A DNA stretch of 64,000 nucleotides from Gammaproteobacteria bacterium (lineage in GTDB: Bacteria > Pseudomonadota > Gammaproteobacteria > UBA6429 > Thiohalophilaceae), in contig JAUWUS010000001.1 of NCBI GenBank assembly GCA_030617815.1, forward strand, positions 1 to 64,000. The letters are read 5' to 3'. The position numbers and the translations under genes were made by a program. Below the pieces are notes generated by a model. That model saw only the letters and a list, made by a program, of their open reading frames with translations, was not told where the DNA came from and did not search any database. Positions 1-9,616 of this stretch are shown here, one piece after another (position 1 is the first letter of the stretch; each line of letters begins with the position of its first letter).

Positions 1-74
1 TAATATTGTGGCGTATTGTGCCGATACATAAAAGTGTACGGATACCCTTTTTTGTTATTTTGGAGGAAAGATTT

Positions 75-683
75 ATGAGTTGCTCGCATACTGCAGATTG
101 CCCTTTATTTGCGCAATTTGCTATGGAACCTTCCCTGGCTATTTGGAAACAACATTTTTGCGATGATGAATTTGTAAGATGCGCACGTTTTCAATTGAGT
201 ATAAAAGGAGAAGCTGTTCCGCTTACCTTAATGCCAAATGGTAAAATGATTGAAACTAAAATTAGAAGCAAGCAAGAAATGGGTGGAACAGCACTTTTTA
301 ATGCAATATTAAAAGGGCGTGCCTCAATGGTTAAATCCATGTTTGCTTCAAAAATGGCAACAGCAGAAGTTACCTCATCTGATGGTTCAACCCCGTTAAT
401 GGCTGCAGCAAGTATTGGAAATCTTGAAATTGTCAATATTTTGCTTGCAGCAGGATGTAACCCCTTTAATGTAAATAAAGAGGGTCTTAATGCTTTGACG
501 GTTGCAGAAAAGAAAAACTTTCCTGATTGTGTAAAAGCAATTAAAGATTTTATGGATGCGAATTCACATTTAGAAAATAAAGTAAAAGTTACTGAAAATA
601 CTGCTGATGTTGCTGTTGATGAGCAAGAAGAAATGAAAGGTATCGTTAGCTTATTGAAAAAGATAAATCCATTTAGTCGTTAA
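75..683 (+). CDS. Ankyrin-repeat protein with N-terminal four-cysteine motif
   Basis: 202 aa. I chose the ATG at 75 because GGAGGAAAG lies just upstream; an upstream in-frame start at 6 has no such site. The N-terminus carries C3, C9, C29 and C36 with aromatic and basic residues between them (CPLF, WKQHFC, CARF), which looks like a small metal- or Fe-S-binding module. Residues about 70-165 hold ankyrin-like helices (GGTALFNAILKGR, DGSTPLMAAASIGNLEIV). There is no signal peptide, so it is probably cytoplasmic. It precedes two YeeE-type transporter genes by 15 nt and is likely co-transcribed with them. The function is unknown; a regulatory or partner role for the transporter is inference. Confidence 0.8.
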   Translation: MSCSHTADCPLFAQFAMEPSLAIWKQHFCDDEFVRCARFQLSIKGEAVPLTLMPNGKMIETKIRSKQEMGGTALFNAILKGRASMVKSMFASKMATAEVTSSDGSTPLMAAASIGNLEIVNILLAAGCNPFNVNKEGLNALTVAEKKNFPDCVKAIKDFMDANSHLENKVKVTENTADVAVDEQEEMKGIVSLLKKINPFSR

Positions 684-698
684 AAAGAGGATTTGATT

Positions 699-1334
699 AT
701 GGAATACTGGTCATGGTGGGAAGGTGCTTTAGCACTGGGATTCTTCGCTATATTTTTTAGTTTGTTAACTGGAAAATCATTAGGTGTGTCGGGCAGTTGG
801 TTAAGTATCGCTCGACGTAAAGATGATGCAATGTTAAAAGCATCTGCCAAAGTACTTGAAGGTGATCAAGAACAGGTAAAAGATGATCTTCTGGCGATGA
901 CCATGGCTGAGTTTGGAGACGATGCTCTTTCAGGTGCTCCGCAACGAAGAGAAGGTGAAACTAATGCTGAGCCAAAGAGTATTACTGGCCCCAAATCGAA
1001 ACAGGATTTCACACCGTGGACAGTGCATGCCGTATTTTTAGCGAGCATGTTTTTAGGCTCATACATAGCTGTCATGACCACAACGGGTGAGTTTACTGTC
1101 AGTGTTGAATTGAGTGCATTACACGCCAAAATTTTTGAAAACCAGGGTGAAGCCTGGCTGGCTTTATTAATTGGTGGAATGATGGTTGGGTTTGGCACAC
1201 AAATGGCTGGAGGTTGTACCTCTGGACATGGCATAAGTGGTTGCTCGCAACTGGTTCCCGCTAGTTTGTTATCAACAGTGGTGTTTTTTGGTAGCGCAAC
1301 TGCTTTGACATTTTTAATGAACATGATGACATAG
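699..1334 (+). CDS. YeeE/YedE-family sulfur transporter, N-terminal half protein
   Basis: 211 aa membrane protein, started at the ATG preceded by AAAGAGG. It has a hydrophobic N-terminus, a charged cytoplasmic stretch (about 35-100), then helices ending in the family signature GGCTSGHGISGC, with the conserved Cys known in YeeE/TsuA to handle thiosulfate. The family usually has one long chain with two such halves; here the second half is a separate gene immediately downstream. Likely role: uptake of thiosulfate or another sulfur compound across the inner membrane. The substrate is inferred from the family only. Confidence 0.85.
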   Translation: MEYWSWWEGALALGFFAIFFSLLTGKSLGVSGSWLSIARRKDDAMLKASAKVLEGDQEQVKDDLLAMTMAEFGDDALSGAPQRREGETNAEPKSITGPKSKQDFTPWTVHAVFLASMFLGSYIAVMTTTGEFTVSVELSALHAKIFENQGEAWLALLIGGMMVGFGTQMAGGCTSGHGISGCSQLVPASLLSTVVFFGSATALTFLMNMMT

Positions 1335-1346
1335 AGGAGGCAGCCG

Positions 1347-1763
1347 ATGTTTAAAAAATATTTAGCGTACGCAATTGCAGGTACAGCAATGGGTTATCTT
1401 CTTGCTCGGATCGGTTTTGCAAATTATGACGAAATAAACAAAATGTTTGTTTTTGCAGATTTAAGAATGTTCTTAAGTTTTGCCGGAGCTGTTGGGATTG
1501 TTATGGTAGCTGCCTTCGCATTAAAAAAACACATTCCACGTCAGGATAAATTTATTCAGCCAGGAACATTGCCAGGTAGTATGTTATTTGGTTTTGGCTG
1601 GGCGGTGACGGGTGCATGCCCAAGTCTTGTTTTTGTTCAGCTAGGGCAGGGAAAAATATCTGCACTAATAACCTTGCTTGGTATTTATCTGGGCGTAGTA
1701 TTCTATCGTAAAATGCATGCAAAATATTTCTTATGGGATGCTGGTTCATGTAACAGTGCATAA
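1347..1763 (+). CDS. YeeE/YedE-family sulfur transporter, C-terminal half protein
   Basis: 138 aa, about four membrane segments. The motif GFGWAVTGACPS contains the single conserved Cys of the second YeeE half. It starts 12 nt after the preceding gene behind GAGG and ends just before a strong terminator, so it closes the Ank-YeeE-YeeE operon. It probably pairs with the upstream protein to make the full channel. Confidence 0.85.
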   Translation: MFKKYLAYAIAGTAMGYLLARIGFANYDEINKMFVFADLRMFLSFAGAVGIVMVAAFALKKHIPRQDKFIQPGTLPGSMLFGFGWAVTGACPSLVFVQLGQGKISALITLLGIYLGVVFYRKMHAKYFLWDAGSCNSA

Positions 1764-1788
1764 GTTATGTTAATCTTTAATACATAAT

Positions 1789-1818
1789 AAGGGACTTCAA
1801 ATATGAAGTCCCTTTTTT
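1789..1818 (+). terminator. Rho-independent terminator
   Basis: A perfect 9-bp stem (GGGACTTCA / TGAAGTCCC) with an AATA loop is flanked by A-run and T-run, 26 nt after the YeeE gene. The bases from 1819 to 1981 show no other feature. Confidence 0.9.
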
Positions 1819-1981
1819 ATTTAATATTTTTTAATATCAAGGATTATCATACCGACTATAGTTCCACTTCATAAATTGTGAGAAGGTAAAGAAAGAATGT
1901 ATGCGTCTCCATTCTTATGTATCCCTTAATTATCCGGCATGCCATTTATAAATGATCTTATTATTTACAGTATAGCTAAAA

Positions 1982-4900
1982 TTAAGTAGGACTATGTCCT
2001 CTTTCATGGTCAGAACCACGACCAAATAAATGTGCAATATCATGTCCAATAATTAAAAGGGCGGGAGTAAGTATCAAAGTAATTATGGTAGCAAATAATA
2101 ATCCATAGGCCATCGCCATGGTGAGAGGCATGATGAGTCCGTCTTTACCACCAATACCATAAGCCGTTGGCAGAAGACCTGCGACAGTTGTGAAGGTTGT
2201 TAGCAATACCGGGCGAAGCCGATCTTTTGCGGCTGAAACGACAGTACGTACAAGGTTTGATTTATGTTTATCGGTAAGTTCACGATTCACTTCGGTAACC
2301 ATAATAATAGTATCATTCACGACAACACCAATTAATCCCAGTGTTCCCATTGTAGAGAAAAATGATAATGGCATACCGTGTGCGTAAAAAGCCCAGATCA
2401 CTCCAATAATCGCAAAAGGAATAATAGACATAACAATAAAAGATTGACCAAAAGAATTGAGTAATAATGCAACGACAAGATAAATAGAAACCAGTGCGAC
2501 TATACCTGCAGTTAGAAAACCACCAAATATTTTTTGTTGTTCTCTGGCTTCACCCGCAAAGGCAACATTGAGTTTGGGTTGTTTTGACCAGCTTTCTTTA
2601 AAATGTTGTAATACTTTTTTCTTAATAATCGAAGGACTTGTTATTAATGGATTTAAATCAGCACTAATCGTTTCTGTACGTACGCCATTTATGTGTTTGA
2701 ACTCCAGCGGGCCAAGGCCGTGTGTCAGGGATAAAATATCACTCAGGTTCATGACCTGACCGCGATTATTTTTAACCGGGATTTTAAATAACATATTTTC
2801 ATTATTTCGAAATTTTGGAGCAACGATAACCCGGTAGTCAATCGTCTCTTCAACGTTGGTAGTAGAGCTTACCAGCATGCCATCATAAGTTACCCGCAGG
2901 GCATCAGCGACATCTTTAACCTTTAATCCTACTTCAGCCAGTTTTTTATAATCAAGATTAACAATGAGCTGATCTTTACCGGGTTTGTTGTCCGTTTCTA
3001 CATCCAGAACACCGTTTAGGCTTTTAAGAAAATTCAGAATTTCATTGGCGGTATTTTTCCTTAATTTATCATCATTAGTACTGATACGGATTTCTGCAGG
3101 TTTACCGATTGCAGGGCCAACGCGTTTTTTATCAAAGAGAAGGATTTCATTTTTATTGGCTGGAATTGAATTTCGCAACGCAGTAATAATTTCATCAGCT
3201 GTGCGTTCACGATGGGCTTCACCGGTCAGGAATACACTTACGATACCCCAGTGGCTATGTTCCCCACGGTTTTTTGAAGGATCAGTGGAGAGGGTTCCTA
3301 CTCGTGTTGCAAAGGATTCCAGTTCATTTTCAGGTAAACGTTGTATATGTTTTTCAAGTTCTTCAAGACGGTTTTCTGTTGCGGCAAGTGAGGCACCACG
3401 TTGCATTTCAAGTTTTATATAAAATGTTTCAACACCTTCTTGAGGGAAAATTTGAAATTTCATTGTACTTTTAACCAGAAAAATACTGGAAAACAATATC
3501 AGCACCATAACAAGTAAAACGTAATAACGCCGGTGCAGCAATATTTCCAGTAATGCCGCGTAAGCTTTTTCGAGTTTTAAAATCCAGTTAGCTTTATTTT
3601 TGGCCGCCTGTTTATGTTTTTTAGCTGAAGATAAATGATGAGGAAGTAAAAAGAAACATTCAAATAAACTGACCAGTAATGCAATTATCACCACAGCAGG
3701 TATTGCCCAGGCAAATTTTCCGGGCATTCCTCCAATTGAGAACATGGGACTAAAGGCAAGAATAGTTGTAATGCTGGCGACAGTAACAGGGCGCCACATT
3801 GCCGTCACACCTTTTAAGGCAGCGTCTTTTGCCGATAATCCTTTTTCCTGATAGTGGGTAATTTTTTCGGCGACGACAATAGCATCATCGACAAGTAAAC
3901 CCAGCACCAGAACAAAACCGGCAAGTGAAATGGCATTAATGCTGACGCCAAAATAGGGAAGTATAATGAAACTGCCCAGTAGTGAGAAGGGCACACTCAT
4001 CGCTGTCCAGAAAGCAGCATGGCGATTTAGTGCCAGCATAAGAATAATAGTCACCAATGCAAAACCAAGTAGTGCGTTGCCACCTAATACCTGTAAACGT
4101 AAGCGGGTGCGAGCGGACTGGTCATTTGAATAAGAGTAACCAACACCGTTTAATTCGGGCTGATTGGCCATGTACTCTTTTACGCCATTCAATGTTTTAA
4201 TAATGTCCGCATTTTTCTTTTTACGGACAACCAGGTTCATACCGGGTTTGCCTTCATTTCGAACAATAAAATTTTCGTCTTTTTCACGAAGTATAACGCT
4301 TGCTATATCTTTGATCTGTACTACTTGCCCTGAGATATTGGCACGGAGAATAACGTTTTCAACTTCTTTTGGATTATTGAATTTATTTAAACTAATTACC
4401 GTTTGTTCGTTTAGGTAAGATTCTAAAGTACCGCCGGTTGTGCGCAAATTTCGTGATTGAATCGCGACAAGTACTTCAGATAAACTAATGCGTAACTTCC
4501 TGGCTTTAACCGGATCAATTTCAATATGAATTTCACGATCAAAATAGCCAATTTTATCAACACCCGCAACACCCGCTAGTGACTCAATGCCTCGCTCAAA
4601 TACGGGCAGGATTTCACGCAACTTCTCATGTTCGCCAAAGAGATTGATCGAGATAATAGGGGTGTCACTGGTTGAAATAACATCAACTACCGGTAGTTCA
4701 TCTAAATCAATGGGCAAATCTCTGGTCTGATCAACAGCTTGTTTAATATCATTAACAATAATCGTCAAAGCTTTAGCGTTAGCATCTTCATCTGCCTGGA
4801 TAATGATTGCTGAAAAATTTTCTCGTGAGGTTGAGGTGACTTCGTATAAGCCATTAACTTCCTGAATCTCATCTTCAAGTTTTGTGGTGACATTAAGTTC

Positions 4901-5080
4901 AACATCTTCAGCTGATGCACCACGATAAATGGTATTAACAGTGACTTTATTGAGATCAACCGAGGGAAAACCTTCTTTTTGAATGCTAAACATTTGGTTG
5001 AGACCAAATGCAAATACTGACAGGAAGAGAAGCTTTACTAACATAGAGCGTTCAAGGAAAAACAGGATAAGGCTATTCAT
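1982..5080 (-). CDS. RND-family efflux transporter (AcrB/HAE-type)
   Basis: 1032 aa, the usual length for an inner-membrane RND pump. There is one N-terminal membrane helix, a large periplasmic loop, then a helix block whose fourth helix carries the proton-relay pair in VLVLGLLVDDAIVVAEK; the second half repeats the layout. The gene begins 3 nt after the TolC-like gene, so the two are translationally close. The operon contains no periplasmic adaptor (MFP), which such pumps normally need. Substrate unknown; the TetR gene at the operon head suggests induction by a small molecule. Confidence 0.93.
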   Translation of the reverse strand: MNSLILFFLERSMLVKLLFLSVFAFGLNQMFSIQKEGFPSVDLNKVTVNTIYRGASAEDVELNVTTKLEDEIQEVNGLYEVTSTSRENFSAIIIQADEDANAKALTIIVNDIKQAVDQTRDLPIDLDELPVVDVISTSDTPIISINLFGEHEKLREILPVFERGIESLAGVAGVDKIGYFDREIHIEIDPVKARKLRISLSEVLVAIQSRNLRTTGGTLESYLNEQTVISLNKFNNPKEVENVILRANISGQVVQIKDIASVILREKDENFIVRNEGKPGMNLVVRKKKNADIIKTLNGVKEYMANQPELNGVGYSYSNDQSARTRLRLQVLGGNALLGFALVTIILMLALNRHAAFWTAMSVPFSLLGSFIILPYFGVSINAISLAGFVLVLGLLVDDAIVVAEKITHYQEKGLSAKDAALKGVTAMWRPVTVASITTILAFSPMFSIGGMPGKFAWAIPAVVIIALLVSLFECFFLLPHHLSSAKKHKQAAKNKANWILKLEKAYAALLEILLHRRYYVLLVMVLILFSSIFLVKSTMKFQIFPQEGVETFYIKLEMQRGASLAATENRLEELEKHIQRLPENELESFATRVGTLSTDPSKNRGEHSHWGIVSVFLTGEAHRERTADEIITALRNSIPANKNEILLFDKKRVGPAIGKPAEIRISTNDDKLRKNTANEILNFLKSLNGVLDVETDNKPGKDQLIVNLDYKKLAEVGLKVKDVADALRVTYDGMLVSSTTNVEETIDYRVIVAPKFRNNENMLFKIPVKNNRGQVMNLSDILSLTHGLGPLEFKHINGVRTETISADLNPLITSPSIIKKKVLQHFKESWSKQPKLNVAFAGEAREQQKIFGGFLTAGIVALVSIYLVVALLLNSFGQSFIVMSIIPFAIIGVIWAFYAHGMPLSFFSTMGTLGLIGVVVNDTIIMVTEVNRELTDKHKSNLVRTVVSAAKDRLRPVLLTTFTTVAGLLPTAYGIGGKDGLIMPLTMAMAYGLLFATIITLILTPALLIIGHDIAHLFGRGSDHERGHSPT

Positions 5081-5083
5081 GAT

Positions 5084-6607
5084 TTAGTCTTCTCCTGTTG
5101 CCACATTGGTTTTTGAATTTAATATGGCGCTGTAAGTTTCAAGGTTGTGATCAAGTAGCTCACCAATTTTTAATTTAAGAGTCAATTGTTGAGTGTATAG
5201 CTGTTCACGGTTTAATCGACTTTCTAAATGTGAAGTTTGATCTCTTAATAATTCGAATAAGTCCAGTTTACCTATTTTGTATAAGCGTTGTTCTTTTTTA
5301 AGTTTTTGTTGCCCAAGACTGATTTTTCGATCTATTGATTTCAGAGCGATTTTTAATTGTGACGACTGTATTTCAAGATTAGCAAGGTTTGCTTCAGCAT
5401 CAATTAAGCGTTGTTTGCTGTCAGATTCGATTTGTCGTTTTTTTGCAAGTTGTACATTAAAGTTTCCGCTAGCCTGACGATTCCCTAATGGGTACTTATA
5501 TTCAAGCATGACAGAATAATCATCTTTATTTAGACTGGAATCATGGGCGTCACTCAATTCTTTATCAACCCCGTGTCGGGTATAGCCAAAACTTAAATTA
5601 AGATCTGAAGATTTTGAATTATCTTTAGCATCTAACAAAATGACTTGCTGCTCCTTAAGGGCATCAAGAATACTTTTAAGACGCGAAGTGGTCGCTAAAT
5701 AGTTTTTTTCGCGAAGTAAATTTTTATCAGCCGATAATAACTTTGAGTTTTCAGGATTAACAGGTACAGGTTTATTATTCGAGAGAGGCTTATTTGAATT
5801 TGTTTGATATTGTATTTGATATGTTAGTCCGTTAAAACGTCCGCGAGCCTGCTGCCAACGCGAATAATAATCTTCACTGATTTCCAGTGCTCGTAATAAT
5901 TCATATGGTTCAATTACCTGACGTTTGACTTTAGTCCGGGTTAACTTTTCCTGTTCCAGTGATTGTTGATAGACCTCTTTTGAAATTGCAAGCTCGCGTG
6001 CTGACAGATACCAGTCTATATAAAGAGTTGCAAGCTGAGTGATGTAGTTTTCAAGATTTTCCTGACTATTTAAACCGCTAAGTTTAAGGTTAATTTTATT
6101 AAGTTTTATATTAAGTTGGTCCTGTATGCCACCGGAATTTTTTAATAAGGGTTGAGTTAAGCGTAGAGTAAGACTTGGTTGATAATATGTATTACCTAAT
6201 GGGACTAATGCGGGATCCCGATCAGTATATTGATTAGCGTACGCTAAAGATAAACGGGTACCGGTATTAGAAAAGAGACGGTCATATGACAGACTTAAAC
6301 GTGTATCGTCACTGTTATTTGCTTCAAATCCCAGCACCTGATTGGGTTCAGTATGAGAAAGGCTGAGGCTTGAACTTAATACTGCATCATTGATGCCCAG
6401 GCTAGACTCCAGTGTACCGGCTGCAATGTCCTTTTCTGCAAGAATTTTTTGCACGCCGGGATTATTTTTTAGAATAGAACGAACAAAATTATCTAATCCC
6501 AGTTCCTGAGCTGTACTTTGATGACTGTACATAAGCAGCGAAAGACTAACTACAGTATAAAATATTACGTTATAACTATTATGTCGGCCAAAGATTGAAG
6601 TAATCAT
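5084..6607 (-). CDS. TolC-like outer-membrane efflux protein
   Basis: 507 aa with a signal-like hydrophobic N-terminus. It is rich in long amphipathic helices (for example 380-500, with many Leu/Gln/Lys heptads) typical of OEP proteins, and beta segments with SLSLSYDR and LTLRLTQPLL resemble the barrel parts. It would form the outer-membrane duct for the downstream RND pump. It lies 40 nt after the haem c gene on the same strand. Confidence 0.88.
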   Translation of the reverse strand: MITSIFGRHNSYNVIFYTVVSLSLLMYSHQSTAQELGLDNFVRSILKNNPGVQKILAEKDIAAGTLESSLGINDAVLSSSLSLSHTEPNQVLGFEANNSDDTRLSLSYDRLFSNTGTRLSLAYANQYTDRDPALVPLGNTYYQPSLTLRLTQPLLKNSGGIQDQLNIKLNKINLKLSGLNSQENLENYITQLATLYIDWYLSARELAISKEVYQQSLEQEKLTRTKVKRQVIEPYELLRALEISEDYYSRWQQARGRFNGLTYQIQYQTNSNKPLSNNKPVPVNPENSKLLSADKNLLREKNYLATTSRLKSILDALKEQQVILLDAKDNSKSSDLNLSFGYTRHGVDKELSDAHDSSLNKDDYSVMLEYKYPLGNRQASGNFNVQLAKKRQIESDSKQRLIDAEANLANLEIQSSQLKIALKSIDRKISLGQQKLKKEQRLYKIGKLDLFELLRDQTSHLESRLNREQLYTQQLTLKLKIGELLDHNLETYSAILNSKTNVATGED

Positions 6608-6647
6608 GGTTGTTCCTCTGTAATTTTATAACTTTAGAGCATTTGAA

Positions 6648-7121
6648 TTATTTTGTTACATTATTTTGAATTTGATATGTGGAATGACAAGCAACACAGT
6701 TATTCATTAATGTAGATAATTGCTGCAGGGCATGGTTTGGATCACCTAATTGTTCTGCATCTAGTGCCAGTGCATCAAATTTCTTATGTGTATCAAAACC
6801 CAGTTTTTTAAAGGCCAGCGGGAGTTTACCCATTAGCGAGCCTGGTACAGCTTGTTGAGCGGCCAGACCAACCTCACGTGCGGCTTTGACGACGGTTTCC
6901 ATGTCTTCTTCTGTTAGCGCTCGGGTAATTTTTTGTACACTGGAGAGAAACATGCGCATCTCAGTCAGTACTAAATCTCGTTCAGCCGGTTCAAGAATTA
7001 ATGCTTCCCGACCATCAGAAGCCGGTGCAATCGAACCAGCAATCATAAATTTATAGCCCATTGCAACGATAGCAAGGATAAGGATTCCTGTTATTAACCA
7101 ACATAATTTACACGTTTTCAT
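6648..7121 (-). CDS. c-type cytochrome (cytochrome c'/c-556-like), membrane anchored
   Basis: 157 aa. I chose the ATG at 7121 because TTGGAG lies 7 nt upstream; the in-frame TTG at 7133 is part of that site. It has an N-terminal uncleaved-looking helix (residues about 8-25), a helical domain, and one haem site NNCVACHSTYQ near the C-terminus, as in cytochrome c' and c-556. It sits inside an efflux operon between a small membrane protein and TolC, which is unusual. Electron partner unknown. Confidence 0.85.
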   Translation of the reverse strand: MKTCKLCWLITGILILAIVAMGYKFMIAGSIAPASDGREALILEPAERDLVLTEMRMFLSSVQKITRALTEEDMETVVKAAREVGLAAQQAVPGSLMGKLPLAFKKLGFDTHKKFDALALDAEQLGDPNHALQQLSTLMNNCVACHSTYQIQNNVTK

Positions 7122-7189
7122 TTGATACTCCAATTAAAATAATAAAATTTAAAAACCTTAATCATTGTCTGTTATTAATGTTGACAGAT

Positions 7190-7594
7190 TTAAATTGTTG
7201 AATTGTTTTTAGCTGAAAAGTAAGCAACAAAGGCAAAGCTCGTCCAGATAACCGAACGCAAAGTCATTGCTATAACAGTACGCATTTCATAACTGCCATC
7301 CATTAATATATGAATAGCAAAAGCAGCAAATACTAACAGAGTTGCAGTGGCTATTGTAATGGACAATTTTGCAGTCCATTTTTTATTTAGTAAAAATCCT
7401 AAACCTGCCAAAATATAAAAAAAGCCAGCAATGAAATTAAACCAAACAACAAAGTTAAGATAATTTCCTGCTGCCAGACGGGCAGGGCCATCAAAGAAGA
7501 TTACTGCGCCCCCGGATTTAATGGTTAATGCACCAAAGGCAAAAGCAATAAAAATAACAGGCCAGAGCCACAATGGACGATTCTTAATGTTCAT
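7190..7594 (-). CDS. Small four-helix membrane protein
   Basis: 134 aa, four predicted membrane helices, start supported by GAGGTATATGAC. The overall look is like small DoxX-type or DUF membrane proteins, but I do not recognise a defining motif. It follows the TetR gene by 22 nt and precedes the haem c gene, so it is probably under TetR control. Function unknown. Confidence 0.8.
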   Translation of the reverse strand: MNIKNRPLWLWPVIFIAFAFGALTIKSGGAVIFFDGPARLAAGNYLNFVVWFNFIAGFFYILAGLGFLLNKKWTAKLSITIATATLLVFAAFAIHILMDGSYEMRTVIAMTLRSVIWTSFAFVAYFSAKNNSTI

Positions 7595-7616
7595 GTCATA
7601 TACCTCTTAATAACGA

Positions 7617-8207
7617 TCAATGTGCTTTTAAAACGGGTTGCAGGAATTTCCATATAATTTTGGCTTCTTTTTCTAAAGAAAAATTAAATTCATAAACTGA
7701 CCAGCGTAAAACCAGCCCCTGAATAAGTGCTGCTATATATCGAGCAGTTTGATCGACATCAAGATTTTTGTGAAACGCACCACTTTCTTTACCTTGCTGC
7801 AAGAGTTGCGCAACACGTTTGATATATCCATTCATCAGTTCCTGTAGCAATGACTTTAATTTTGGCGATTCAAGATGAAGGAAATCTGAAAATAAAACCC
7901 GCGGAACCGCCCTGTGTTTATTAATAAATGCTAGTTGGCTTTGGATGAGTTTTCGTAGTTGTTCGTCTGCTTCATCTTCAGGATTTACACCTGAAAGAAT
8001 TGCTTTAGATAGATTTTCAGTAATCCAGCCAATTACCGCAGCAAAAATGTCATCTCGTGTTTTAAAATGGCGAAACACCGTTGGCTGCGCAATACCGACT
8101 CGATCAGCAATGGCTTGAGTGGTAACTCGTTTAATACCCAAATCTGCCGTTAGATCCAGAGTGGCCTGAATGATTTCTTTTTTACGCTGTTCTTGTGGTT
8201 TGCCCAT
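7617..8207 (-). CDS. TetR/AcrR-family transcriptional regulator
   Basis: 196 aa. The N-terminal helix-turn-helix is clear (TTQAIADRVGIAQPTVFRHF, residues about 28-47) followed by a variable ligand-binding domain. As the first gene of the leftward operon TetR, membrane protein, cytochrome, TolC, RND it very likely represses its own operon and perhaps the divergent haem c gene. Ligand unknown. Confidence 0.93.
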   Translation of the reverse strand: MGKPQEQRKKEIIQATLDLTADLGIKRVTTQAIADRVGIAQPTVFRHFKTRDDIFAAVIGWITENLSKAILSGVNPEDEADEQLRKLIQSQLAFINKHRAVPRVLFSDFLHLESPKLKSLLQELMNGYIKRVAQLLQQGKESGAFHKNLDVDQTARYIAALIQGLVLRWSVYEFNFSLEKEAKIIWKFLQPVLKAH

Positions 8208-8222
8208 GTTGAGCCCAAAAGT

Positions 8223-8241
8223 GAGTAATCAATTGCTTATT
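8223..8241. promoter_or_regulatory. Possible TetR operator
   Basis: An imperfect dyad centred on CAATTG (TAATCAATTGCTTA) lies 16-34 nt upstream of the tetR start. Placement fits an autoregulatory operator; no binding data. The rest of the 229-nt divergent intergenic space (8208-8436) holds AT-rich promoter-like sequence but no clear -35/-10 pair. Confidence 0.35.
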
Positions 8242-8436
8242 ATCGAGCGAAAGAGCGAGTATTGTCAATGCTGTATAATTGCAGCTTGTTTTCGAGTATT
8301 TTTACAGAAGTAAAAGGACTGTTCTTAAAATAGTGTAACTCATTAATATTTATACTTATTTTAGGTGAGTTCAAGCAATTATGGTATGTTTTAGTTTGTG
8401 TAACATTTTGTGTGAATTGGTATTCAGGAGGAATCG

Positions 8437-8871
8437 ATGATGTTGAATAATATGATTAAATTAGTGTTATTTAGCTGTTTAACCTCAACAAGCCCATTAT
8501 TATTAGCTGATGATGATCCAAGAGTATTGGTCGAATTACCTGAAATGATGCAAAAATATATGATGAGCAATATGCGTGCTCACCTGAAAACAATAAATGA
8601 AATTCTTTTAAGTTTAGCTAATAATAAAATGGATGAGGCGGCTAACCTGGCGGAACAACGGCTCGGTATGACTTCATTAGGTTCTCATGGAGCAGAACAC
8701 ATGGGTAAATTTATGCCAAAGGGGATGCGGCAAGCGGGAACAAACATGCATAAGGCGGCAAGTCGTTTTTCTTTAAAAGCAGAAGAGGGCGAATTATTAC
8801 TTGCATATAAATCGCTTGCTGAAGTAACAGCAACTTGTGTTGCCTGTCATGCGGTGTATCGGATTAAATAA
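8437..8871 (+). CDS. Periplasmic c-type cytochrome (c'/c-556-like)
   Basis: 144 aa. The strong AGGAGG ends 5 nt before ATG 8437 (a second ATG follows at 8440). A signal peptide ends near LLLADDD. The mature part is helical and Met/His-rich, and the single haem site TCVACHAVYRIK is at the very C-terminus, as in the cytochrome encoded in the divergent efflux operon (CVACHSTYQ). The two are probably paralogues read from one regulatory region. Confidence 0.87.
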   Translation: MMLNNMIKLVLFSCLTSTSPLLLADDDPRVLVELPEMMQKYMMSNMRAHLKTINEILLSLANNKMDEAANLAEQRLGMTSLGSHGAEHMGKFMPKGMRQAGTNMHKAASRFSLKAEEGELLLAYKSLAEVTATCVACHAVYRIK

Positions 8872-8907
8872 ATAATCTTATCGATTATTAATATAGATTA
8901 ATCTTTT

Positions 8908-9519
8908 TTAGTATTTAAAGCGTTTCCGCCAAAACTGCGGTGAGTAAAATAGTCCTAAAATAACACCACAAACTAGCCCAACGGTATGTGCCATATTAGC
9001 AATATTGCCAACTAAACCTAACCAGCAAACAATAAACCAGATTAACATCATGATAGTGGTATTTTGATCCAGTTCGAGACCTGACCGGGGATTAAATTTT
9101 CCTTGTGCCCAAACATAAGCAAGTAAGCCATAGACAACACCGGACATACCGCCAAAGATGGGGCCGCTCCAAAAAAACTGTGCCAGATTCGACAATACTG
9201 AAAAAACAATTACGAGTATCAACATACGTTTTGAGTTTTGACGTTGTTCAACAGCACTACCGAGTTGATAAAGCCATAACATGTTAAAGGCGATATGAAG
9301 AATGCCAAAATGAATAATAATGGGTGTAAACAAGCGCCATAGTTGGCCACTGAGTATTTCGGGTAGTCCTTGACGGTATTCGGAAAAAAATAAAACGTGG
9401 ATGAGTTGAAAATCACTACCAATTTTGGAAAGTAGGGCAACGATAATGCTCAGTGCGATTAATGTTGCGGTTACACGATTGTAACGTGCCCATAGTTTTA
9501 ACTGGTCAAATCCGTTCAT
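8908..9519 (-). CDS. Rhomboid-family intramembrane serine protease
   Basis: 203 aa, six membrane helices. The catalytic serine is in GGMSGVVYGLL and the partner histidine in NMAHTVGLVCG; the typical HFGILHIAFNMLWLYQLG stretch (helix 2) is present. Compact form without an N-terminal cytoplasmic domain. Substrates unknown. Confidence 0.9.
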   Translation of the reverse strand: MNGFDQLKLWARYNRVTATLIALSIIVALLSKIGSDFQLIHVLFFSEYRQGLPEILSGQLWRLFTPIIIHFGILHIAFNMLWLYQLGSAVEQRQNSKRMLILVIVFSVLSNLAQFFWSGPIFGGMSGVVYGLLAYVWAQGKFNPRSGLELDQNTTIMMLIWFIVCWLGLVGNIANMAHTVGLVCGVILGLFYSPQFWRKRFKY

Positions 9520-9616
9520 ATTATTTTCTCATTTTATTCCGCTGTTTCTTTTTATCGTGTATTGTAAGTTGTTGTCCAGTGTTTTATGAAAGAAAAATTA
9601 TGATTCAAGGATACTC

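Noticed and set aside
866-1324. Long antisense ORF across the YeeE gene
   Set aside because: Opposite strand of a clear gene, no family motif and no ribosome site.
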